Below, piece after piece: positions 42,972-53,273 of a stretch of DNA of 64,000 nt (position 1 is the first letter of the stretch; every line of letters begins with the position of its first letter). The notes under the pieces were generated by a model, which was given only the letters and a program-made list of their open reading frames with translations, made no database searches and was not told the origin of the DNA. The DNA is from Strongylocentrotus purpuratus (Eukaryota > Echinodermata > Echinoidea > Camarodonta > Strongylocentrotidae): positions 26,676,423 through 26,740,422 of the forward strand of contig NW_022145597.1 of assembly GCF_000002235.5 (NCBI RefSeq). The letters run 5' to 3'. Position numbers and translations under genes: made by a program.

Positions 42972-45386
42972 GTGAGTGGGTGTTGGCGTTGTAATATGTG
43001 CTCTTAACCCACTACCTACAGGAACCGGGTAGCTCATGTATAAAGGCTATGTGAATGAGAGAAATCGGGGGTCAGTGGGTTGACCCCTCCCTGCTGTGCC
43101 ATAGGTGACAAATCCTGTCCAAAATTTGTCAGGTTCAAACTATATGTGTGAACTAAGAATGTCTTCTTTCTTTTTTTCCCAGAAACAAAACATGTACCTG
43201 CATGAATAAGTTAATTCCCACAGTAGATATTTTTTGCTCAATGTATTAACCCCTGGGCTTTTGAATGCACTCAATTTCTTAGAATTGTAGTACAAAGGAA
43301 CTTCAACCTTTCCAAAGGCAGTGTGTCGTTAAAAAAAATGAGCATCTGTCTCAATTTTACTCATGCAAATGTTTGAACAATGTTTGCTCGAAGAAAATGT
43401 TGCTAGCACAGAAGAGGGGTTAACCTAATCTTACCACCAAATATTCTCTGTCAGTACATGCTTAAAACCTCTGTGTACAGTTGTACGTGTGTGTGTGTGT
43501 TTATGTTTGCTGTTGGGGTTTTTTAAGTACAGGAATATATCCATCTGATGTTATTATTTCATTTTTTGAGACTGAATTTTAATGTCATTATTTAGAGGAT
43601 GTGCGCAACTTAGTATCAAATTCTAGAATGTTGTATCCATGCAAACTATAAAGCCAACAACGAGACCGACTGATATCTCATTAAGTGACTATGGCCCCGT
43701 CTCTTGAAGAGTTTGATTCAAAGTAACTCAAATCACCTATTGTTTGATATCAAACACATCTCCTAACAGTTGAAGGCATAGCCTACTGTTACTTTTAGAA
43801 TCCCTGCTTGTAATTTTTATTATGCAGTAGTGTTCATTTGAATATTCATTATATACCTCACTTTAGAAATCTAGCCATCTGATTTTGTCGAAATTGGAGT
43901 CGTGATTTTTAGCCATGCCGCCTACCAGTCAATAGTCTTTTAAAAAATGCCCTCATGCTGCGATCCCTATGGTTTACATGTTAAAATTGTCTTAGTGCGG
44001 ACACCATACAGTGCTTTTTGTCTGCAATTCGCAGATGATTGAAACTTTCAGTCATTTTCCAGCGAAGATTAACAGACTGTGTCTCTGATTTTCCGTCATG
44101 TTTAACCAATCTTTACTCAATAAAAGGATAAGATAATTCTTGGTAGATTTTTGTTTCAGTTCGGCATATAAAAGACATATCGACTGCTTTAATATTCAAA
44201 GTCTGGCTCTCAAGGCAGTCGATATCTATAATATTCACCTGAGAGTTACATTGTGGCTACATCCGGATTTAGACTGTGATCAATTGAGACGAAGAGGACC
44301 TCTTTATAATACAGAGCCTTGAAATCACAGAGATTATGATGATGATAATGATTAGTACTATGATTGTGATGATGGTAATGAAGATGATGACAAATGATTA
44401 CGAAAATATGGGATGTCTTGTACTTTAAGTGATTTCTTGCAATGCCCCAGGTCATTATGTTCTTCTGTAGATTTTCGTTCTGTATGCAGATCAAACATAA
44501 AAAATGAACAGTTTTTTTTTTCTTCTTTCCATTTCATTTAATACTTAAAACACAGATTATCATTTCATTATCAGAAAACGATGAACGATGAAATATACTG
44601 ATATTTTGAATATAATGGTAGTTTTGCGTATATTTGGCCTCTTCTATTTATTTACCGATATTCTATATCTTTAGGCTATGTAACGTACATGTATAGTATA
44701 TAGGTACATGTGCCTACAACTTGAACTCTTTTTCAAACAAAACCTCTTTAATATCATTGTACATGTATGTGTGGTTTCATATAAATAAATAATTTATATA
44801 GATGCATTTTGAATCCTTCAATGAACTTCACTCTAGAGAATTAGTATTGAACACTCAACAATTACATTCAATCATAATCAACGAAAGAACTTTGACATGT
44901 AGATAAATGCACATTTTACCAAGACAAATCCTCTTATGAAATCAAATATTTAGTATCAATGATAATTCTTGCATTTACTGTAAAGTAATTTGGTCAACTT
45001 ATTTTTTATTTCTACGACTTGCAAACAAAGTGATGTTCATACACATGCATCCTGTAACCAATAGTAAGAGTGATGTTCATACACATGCATCCTGTAACCA
45101 ATAGTAAAAAATGATTTGCATTGGTCATTAAAAACTAAAAATCTACCAATATAATTTAAAAAAAAATATTTTGAGATGCATTTATTTTTTCATATCTATC
45201 AAATATATTAATTTATGACTTATAATATATTATTTATATATTTATTTATAACAATTTTGAAATGTTATACAAAAATGTCCCCAAAATTGCATTTTAAAGT
45301 TTTTCTTGAGTGACTCCCACATTAGGCTATTCTTTCTGCACTTCTTTTTCCTTCAAATATTGCTTCAATGTGGTTAGTAACTTCAG
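42972..45386. other. PSMD1 intron, no further gene
   Basis: AT-rich intronic sequence. It includes a GATGAT-rich stretch (44335-44400) and a 41-bp direct tandem duplication at 45030-45109 (GTGATGTTCATACACATGCATCC twice). No PSMD1 exon or other coding block is seen. Confidence 0.5.
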
Positions 45387-45758
45387 TTAAAGGTAAAGAC
45401 CAGTATTGGAAACGCCCCAATTTCAAAAAATGAAATGGAAGCTCTCATTACCAATCATGTGAAAGAATATGTTTTGACTAATACATGATGATAAAAAATT
45501 TGCCGGGAAACCGCCTACTAATTCATATATTTGGTAAATTTGTTTCTCTCATGGTCTGTGAGATATAGAGTAGTCCCATATACATCTTTCTGTGTATAGT
45601 GCTTGTAACTTTACGAAGAATGGGCCAAATTTCTTATCATTTTGATGATTCCAGAACCTTGCAGATGCTAGATGCTAGATGATCGACCTTTTCTGATCAA
45701 TTCCATAACGTTTCTTTCACAATGCAATTGCATGACCAGAACTGGTCTTTACATTTAA
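45387..45758. mobile_element. TTAA MITE, family 2
   Basis: It reads TTAA|AGGTAAAGACCAGTATTGG at the left and CCAGAACTGGTCTTTACAT|TTAA at the right. It is nearly identical to the first 235 bp of the copy starting at 63764 and is the inverse of 37833-38214. It includes a local duplication, AGATGCTAGATGCTAGATG. Confidence 0.88.
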
Positions 45759-46565
45759 CCCATTGCATACTGGGACAGAGTGGTTCTTAGGGAATATGAG
45801 AATTCAGTAGTCAATGTGTTAATACGGGAAAGAATATCTATTTTTACCCTTTTCCATACACGTGGGTACAAAACTGTATTGTCCTAAAGACAGTTTAATT
45901 GAATCACTTGAAAGTGAAAGTCTTTTATGTGGTAAAATGTCAGGAATAAATCTAAGTTTTTATGACAAATTATCATCGTTTAGTAAGAGAAAAGAAATAT
46001 CAATAAGAATAATGAATTCTTTTCTTTTTGCAGTGCAGTACAGAATAGGTTAACAAATAGATACAGGTACCATCTGGGCTAGAGGGGTAATGTTTTAGGA
46101 GCTTCATACCATTAATTACCACCGATTGATCATCACCGATTTATCACCCAGCTTCCCATAACTTTTAGTGGACCAATAGTCCAACATGTGGATTTTCAGG
46201 AGTTAAACAGTATCTTTTTATCCGTCGTCACCTCAGTTCCCTTTTTAGTCAGCTATTACATACTATACATCTCACATACTTAATTATTACACGTATGCTG
46301 CAGTGTCTAGATGATAATTTGTTTCATGAAGCACAAGGAGTTGTAGCAATAAATATTTCTTTTCACACCATATCGTATTCTTTCTATTGATATCTACATG
46401 AACAAGAGCATCTTAAAACTATAGGGGTTCTGTTTAACGACCATGTATCCCATTTCCACCCTTTTTTTTCTAGCAAAAATACCTAATATTTCAGTGTCAA
46501 ACTTTTTAGCACTAGTCAGAAAAGCATAGATATGATATGATATGTTTACAAAGATTATCGTCATA
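45759..46565. other. GPCR 3' flank, nothing recognised
   Basis: AT-rich sequence between the MITE and the receptor stop codon; it should hold the receptor 3' UTR. No clear gene or repeat is seen. Confidence 0.4.
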
Positions 46566-48441
46566 TCACTGGGATGCCTCTGGCAATGACCAAAGAGTGT
46601 TACCATTGCGATTCATGCTGCCATCGTAGGCAACAAACTTACGCCGCATAGGGATGCTCCTGTCTGGACCCCTTTCTCTACCCCTCTCAGAGATTTTAAA
46701 GGGATTTCTCTTTGGGAGGGTGTAATACCTATTGCATGATAAGAGCCCGATGAAAGCTTGTCTGAATCGGACGTTGAAGGCTGTATAGATGAATGGATTC
46801 ACCATGCTGGACCCCCAGCCAATCCATGTGCAGATTGTAAACACGGTTGCATCAAGGGCACAACTGGGACAGAGCGCGCCGATGATATTTGCCACAAAGA
46901 ACGGCGTCCAACCCACCACAAAGGTAGTAAAGACCAGTCCGAGTACCTTGCTGGCTCGTTGCTCAGTGCTGAGCCGTTTCATACCACTCCGGCCTTGGTG
47001 CGACATAGTTCGTCTAAGGCTGAGATGAGTTGCATTTGGCTTAAGACCACTGTTGTCGCTATTGATTGATGAGAGAGATGATTGAGACAGTCGGCACTCT
47101 TTTGGGGTTGGCAAGCTTTCAATGCTTGAGGTATCGCACTTGGTGTCTTTGACAGGCTCAAAGCCATTCCTCTTTGCCATCTGCAGAACGAACCTTGGAT
47201 AGGTCTTCTGTTTGTCTTTGTTGTGGATCATGTCGCTAGTCTCTCCCTCCTTGCAGAGTTTCATCTTCTTGTAAAGAGTATAAGTTGTTAGGCAGTACGT
47301 GATGATGACGATGCACAGTGGGATGAAGAATGCTACGACCGATCCATAGATCATAAAGTGGATGTTGGTTACTGCACATTGGCCATTGTTGAGGACCGTT
47401 GCAGGTTGCAAGAAGCCCATGATGCAAAGAGGACTGGACAGTCCCGCTGCACAGGCCCAGACGATGCAGATCTTGATGATGATACCACGTCTTGTTCTTG
47501 GTTGGCGTTTGTTGCGCAGTGGGTCGCTGATCGCCAGGTAGCGGTCGATACTGATGGTACACATGTGCAGTATGGACGATGTGCAGCAGAAGACGTCCAT
47601 GGTGGTCCAGATATCGCACATACTAAGGCCCATTGACCAGTGTCCTGAAAGGCAAAGATAATTAATGTTTAAATAAAGATAAAATAAAGATAAATAATAG
47701 CCTAATAATAGCCTAATAGTCCACTCCAAATTTTATTAAACCGAAACGAAATTTATAGATGTAGGAAATCCAGCTCAAATATTTAGGATGTTTCTTTTCA
47801 ATAACTAGCAAATCTTTTGCAAGACCTGTTACATTTTGATCTGCATGCAATGCCCATTCTTGTGAATATTTTCATTATCTCTCTCAAGTAAAACATCCTC
47901 CTCACTACAGTACAACTGTCCAGGGACCTGTTTCACAAAACCTTTTTTCAATGACAAATGACAAAAATCAGTTAAAATTTGCTGATAAGCAATCAGAAGC
48001 AAGGATTTCAGTAGCTTATAACGAAAACTGTCATTTGTCACTGATGACAAGTTTTATAAAACATCCTCCCAGGATGTACTTGTAGGATATCTTACCTAGT
48101 AGGTCTTTTGTAAGTCCAAATGGCATGACGAGCAGCGCCACCAAGAGGTCGGCAATGGCCATGGAGAAGAGGAAAAGATTGGTCAGGTTGTGTAGCCTGC
48201 GATCCCTGCTAATGGCCAAGCACACCAGGAGGTTTCCAATGATGGTGCAAAGGATGATAGGTATCAGAAGCAATACAGGCCAGCTGAGGCCACCATCGGA
48301 TACAACATCATTGTTGTTGTAGTCTGTTTCTGTGTTTAACGGCAGTGCTGTGTTGTTGTTGTTGGTGAGGTAGTTGTTAAGTATAGCCTCGGTAGGATGT
48401 AGGGTTGATGTCCAGGTAGTTGCCATGGTTACCTTCATCAC
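46566..48441 (-). CDS. Aminergic G protein-coupled receptor, 5-HT2-like, 2 exons, 474 aa
   Basis: The CDS is the complement of 48096-48441 joined to 46566-47644, with donor G|gtaagat and acceptor tttcag|GACACTGG in phase 1. It is a plasma-membrane receptor with a Ser/Thr/Asn-rich N-tail (residues 1-50) and seven hydrophobic segments. Diagnostic residues: Asn70 (IIGN), Asp98 in TM2 (AIADLL), Cys125 and an ECL2 cysteine (NGQC), amine-binding Asp132 in TM3 (MDVFCCTSS), Asp149-Arg-Tyr, WTPFF in TM6 and NPFIY in TM7. TM5 [10 protein letters not shown] and the pre-TM6 run [12 protein letters not shown] are closest to 5-HT2 receptors, not to adrenergic or D1 types. The third loop is long and Ser-rich. 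Coupling through Gq is inferred from the family. An acceptor-like site at about 48512 suggests a separate 5' UTR exon. It lies antisense downstream of PSMD1 exon 17. Confidence 0.93.
47925..48068. mobile_element. Short MITE in the receptor intron, flanked by CCAGG
   Basis: The ends GACCTGTTTCACAAAAC and GTTTTATAAAACATCC are imperfect inverses, with further inverted similarity (AATGACAAATGACA and TGTCATTTGTCACT). CCAGG stands on each side (47920-47924 and 48069-48073). Related in layout to 28888-29194. Confidence 0.6.
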
Positions 48442-48512
48442 CAGTGTGGCAACCTGGAGAGGATCATCTCAGATAGGCCTCCAAGTGTCCTTCAATATTG
48501 TTGATGGGTGTC

Positions 48513-49167
48513 CTATTAAAAGAGAATGAAAACAACCAACCATTAGCGAGAATATAATTCACACTGACTAGACAATGGAGATTCATGGTTACATGTATAT
48601 ATTTTTCTACCAGCATATTTGCGTGTGGGTGTTAGAATGCTAAGAAATTAATAGAGATGTCCATTTTCTATGGAGAGCTTTTTTTTAAGGCAGTAAGGAC
48701 TGAAAGACAACTTAGTAAACATTTGCTGGTTTTAAATAGACATATGATATTAATGCATTGTCAAGTAAAACAATAATAATTTTTTTAAAAAATGGGTGGG
48801 GGGGGGGGGGACATGTCTCCCTGTTCCCCTGTTCCCCTGTTGAAACCCTTGCTCAGCAGCCTCAGCTTGCTAATAACTAGTTAATAATTTACAGTCCGAT
48901 TAGCCAGTTGTCGTAGGATAATGTGGTTTATGACATACAGTAGAGTAGTAATACAAGTAGAAATAATTACAGTCCCTTAGGCATAGTGAAGGTGTCTTGA
49001 TGAGAGGCGTGAATGCCTTTTTTAAGGTTTGATTTAAGATGACCAGTAGGTATCATACGTACAAGGACACAGCGTAACGAGCGGAAACCAATGACTTGGC
49101 CGGAAAGGTTGTTTACATAGCAACCATGTCACCACTAACATTCTGTTTTTCTTTTGTTACAATCATG
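48513..49167. other. Receptor upstream region, nothing recognised
   Basis: AT-rich sequence with a G tract near 48798-48810 and a TGTTCCCC triplicate nearby. It may contain the receptor promoter, but no element can be named. Confidence 0.35.
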
Positions 49168-49536
49168 TTAAAGATACTATGTCCCTTTTGCAGCCAACAT
49201 CAAATTCTGTAGAACTTTGCACTCTTTTGCAGGAATTATGAATAAGTCAGGTATGTCCTATCTGAGAAATTTAAACGTTAGCAGTGTCCTAGTATTTAAA
49301 TTATGCAAGGAAATCTGTTTACTTTCTAGACTTCACTGCCACACACTATTGGGTGACTGACTGACATCTTTTTTTCTTTGGTAATTACATACATAACTGA
49401 GCTGTATCATTTGGATAATTCCATGACTTCACAGTATAACACCAGTACTTAGTGCTACATGATTAACCTTTTCTAACGCTTCTCACAGTTTCTGTCACAA
49501 TGCAGTTGTATGACCAGAACTCTGCTTTATCTTTAA
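49168..49536. mobile_element. TTAA MITE, family 2 relative
   Basis: It has TTAA|AGATACTATGTCCC at the left and GAACTCTGCTTTATCT|TTAA at the right. Its interior is diverged from 45387 but shares the right-end TTTCTGTCACAATGCAGTTG-type sequence. It is related to the rearranged copy at 13590-13975. Confidence 0.75.
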
Positions 49537-51900
49537 GTGGGGAAAAGTGGATGTTATTGAAACCTCTCTTAGGGGTCTTCTCTCTCACAATTACAGGGTG
49601 TCGTATTCCCAAAGGATGGCAACAAAAAAGAGTAAATGGTGGGTTACGAACATGGTCAGCTTTTTAAATTTATCCCTGACCATCCCTTCTTTACAAGGCT
49701 GCAGTCTTTAAAACAACAAAAAGAAGGTGAAAAAAAGGGGGCCTCAAATTCAATATTGTTTAATGCAGTCATTTTTATGACATGGTTGTGTTCATTTTTC
49801 ACCAGTCTCTCGCAAAAAGGGTCAAAAATGGTCATTCCAAAGTGTACCTTTTTTATCAGTTGTACATGTGTACTTTTGAAGAGTCAACTTAAGTACAATG
49901 ATACTCCATGCTACTGCCTGCACATTTCAAAAGGTGATGTAACTAGGGTAATGACATATTTATATTGTTTTAAAAGTAGAACTTTGTGACCGACTTCAGG
50001 CTGTCTTGAGACTTTCTGAAGTCAAAGGAACACAGTGATTTCTACAGATAATGAATGCACACCGAATTATCATGATTATTCTAGAAATGCAAGTGATACA
50101 GATAGACTTTCCTTGTGCGTCTTTGCTTCTCAAACACACATGTACAGTATTCAGATACCAGCAAACCCATTAGAACTCAATTTATACTTTCTGAGGGCTC
50201 TAAGGCTTTTGAATAAAAAGACTCAAGTATGCTGTTCACTATGGAAAAGACTGAGAATGAAAGAGAGAAAGAATGAGAGAGGGGGAAAGAGAGATAGAGA
50301 TAACACAGACTAGTGGTAAACAAAATCAGGCTTTGTAAAACCTTTGAGCTGAAATGCTAATTTATAAAGATCCTTTACAATGCTTGTCAAAGGTTTGTAC
50401 TTTGATAATACTCCAGACTAACTACAGCTTTAATACATGTATACGTATTTATGGAATTGAGTATAAATCAGTTTTCTAAATAGTCATTGTGCAGTGGCAG
50501 ATAGGAATTTTTAAAGGGGGCAAGTTCTCTTCTTTGTTTAGACCAAGCTTAAGCTTTAACTCTATTTACTTATAATGGGAGAGAGCCGACATTATTTGAA
50601 CACATCTACTACATGTAGATTAGAAGAGTCATTGAAAATGTAAAGCACTCTACAGAATGTGTATACAGTGTATCTGATTTCACCATGTAAGTCAAAGTAT
50701 TTTGTTTTTCCTGTAGGTTGTAAAGGGATCTACACTTTTACTTCTAAGCCTTCCAATTGGTATAAAACTACATACCACACATACATGTACATGTAGTCTA
50801 TCTCCATTTGGTTCATGCACAAATTTAATTTGACATTGCTCTGTGATACATCTGACTCTTGTACTTATGTTAATATAAATATAGTTATTTCATATTTATC
50901 ATACTGACTTTAGTATGCTTTATTTAGGGAGGGGGGCATTTACTCTAAAGAGCCATTTGTGTGCAAGCCTGCTGTCTTCTTCTAGAACTATAAGGTCTAA
51001 ACGTACCATATATTGTCTAACTTGATTTGGGCCATGCACAAAGTAAGATAGATGTGACTAAGTAGTACATGTATAAGGCTTCTTCAGACCTATATACAGT
51101 ATCATGCTAGAGGTTGGGACTCCCCTGGGATTATCAAATCAGAGACGAGGAATCATTGTCCCAGCTTAACAAAGTAACAGAGTAATTAACTTTAATAGTT
51201 CGCCTTGGATGATTTATTATTTCAAACAAACAAACACGCATACTCAACATGTATGTTAATTACACTAATGTTGACATATACACTGCATAAAATGAACCTC
51301 TATTCAGACAGAAAACATTTCTATATTAAGAGGCCTGTCTTCAACAGCTCGAGTCTGCCAAATAATCCTGAGAAATCTTGGTCTTGTTACCAAAATATCC
51401 TGCCATTTGGGAAAGAGCAGACTAATTTGGGCCTGTCCGAGCTAGTTTGTGATGAGCGTACCTGTCTGGTGAAGACGCAATTTTGAGCTTCGGGGTACAT
51501 GTAGTATCCCAAGTCTGAAAAAGGCGGGTTATTTGGCAAACTGGAGCTGATGAAGACAGGCCTGAGGTGTTAGAAGAAAAACCCTGTTCTTGCCTGTTTA
51601 ATGTCGAGTGGCAGTTACACTGACAGGTCTACTCTTATTGCAAGTCTTCTGTTTTTCTTTAAAATTGCTGGTACTTGTAGCGAGTACTTGTTACCCTACA
51701 TGTACCTTCCGATATCATATACACTGTGGCTAGTACTTTTACCCTGTGTTCGAATAGTCTACCAAAATTTATCATATAGCTACATGTGTATGTGTATGTG
51801 TCGTTTATACAAGTATTGTGTAGCTATAGATATTTTAAGTATTTCCTTCTTCCTAGTCTTGGCAATAAAGAAACGTCACGTGACGAAACATTTTCTATAC
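49537..51900. other. Non-coding, no gene recognised
   Basis: AT-rich sequence with several ACATGTAC-rich stretches and a GAGA-rich run (50255-50300). Short frames exist but none has family similarity, codon bias or good splice borders. Confidence 0.4.
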
Positions 51901-52059
51901 TATAATTCTTTATACAGTCAAACCTTTCTATAAAGATCACTCAACCGAAACTGGGCTTTCATAACACAAAGATACACTGTATAGTGGGGTAGCTTAGTGA
52001 AAAAATCGTGACACGGTGGACAAAAGCATGATTTTTTCACCAAATTATCTTCACGATGT

Positions 52060-52815
52060 ACCTTCTTAAAAAAGGCTATGCTCCAAGAAAATTGATGCTG
52101 GAAAGGTGGTGAAAATGACGTCATTATGACATCATCATTTATTCATTACATAATCACAGGAAAACCCCAAAAATAAAGCAACCGTGGTCCTACTTCTATA
52201 GTTTTGAAGCAAAAAAGAAATGAAACTTGGTGTATGTGATGACATTGAGGGGTAGATGTGCGAGACATGTTTTTTTGTGTTTGTCGGACAAAGCGTTGCC
52301 ATGGTAACCACAATTTTACCAAACCTTATAGTGCAAATTACTTCCACAGAATTTAAGCAATTAATGTCAAATTTGGTATCTATAACGATCTATGAATGTG
52401 GTTATAAAAAACACCCTTTGTGATTGTGCGCCACCTAGCGTTGCCATGGTAACCAGATATTTTTGCAAAACTCTTGCTGAGCGAACTACTTCCATAATAT
52501 TGAAGCAATTGAAATCACATTTAGTGTTCATGACGGCACTGGGGTATAGATGTGCAAGACATACTCTTTTTATTTTTCGGACAAAGCATTTCCATGGAAA
52601 CTGTACTCGGATAAAGCGTTGTCCTGGTAAACACATATTTTTGCATTAACATGAAGCATTTAAGCTATTATATGATCAAATTTGGTGTGTACGATGATCT
52701 ATATGTGTAGTTGTGCAAAATGCCCTTTGCGTTTGCACCGGACAAAGCATTGTCATGGTAACCACAAACTTTTTGTAAAAATCTTGTTGAGCGAATTACT
52801 TAACTCGAAAAGAAC
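52060..52815. repeat. Subterminal degenerate repeats of the large transposon
   Basis: Units share GGACAAAGCRTTGYCATGGTAACCACA, then a run ending CTTGYTGAGCGAAYTACTT, then TCAAATTTGGTRTSTAYGAYGATCTAT. The palindromic core GGTTACCATGGCAACG is the strongest conserved part. Confidence 0.75.
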
Positions 52816-53273
52816 TATGTTTTTTTTTTACACACACACACACACGACACATATACACAAATAATTTTTAACCCAAGTTACATTCTTTATGATCACATGA
52901 GTTGGATATACTGGATTAGGGGTATTAATCACCTTCAGTGATATTTCTAGTTTGCTCTGTTTTTAAATCTTCTTGGCATCAGAACTGATGGGTCATTACT
53001 ATTATGGTACCACTTGGACTACATGTTATATATGTTATTGCATCTGATCACATATGTACACTAGCAAGATTTGGAATACATGTCTGACCAGACAAAGTAT
53101 ATATCTCATAAATAATTAATAGCTTACCATGCACCTGGAGAGTTGTGTAAACAGTAGGCTAAATAAAAGGAATGGTATTCCCAATATTTTCATCATTACA
53201 AGCTTCTGAATGAGGGAAATGCCTACCTGGTAAGCGCAACCATACATTGTTGCTAATGAGATAAATGAAGGAA

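Noticed and set aside
46758-47636. Plus-strand frames opposite the receptor
   Set aside because: Shadows of the GPCR exon with no domain match.
49636-49989. 117-codon frame as a gene
   Set aside because: AT-rich low-quality frame without domain, promoter or splice support.
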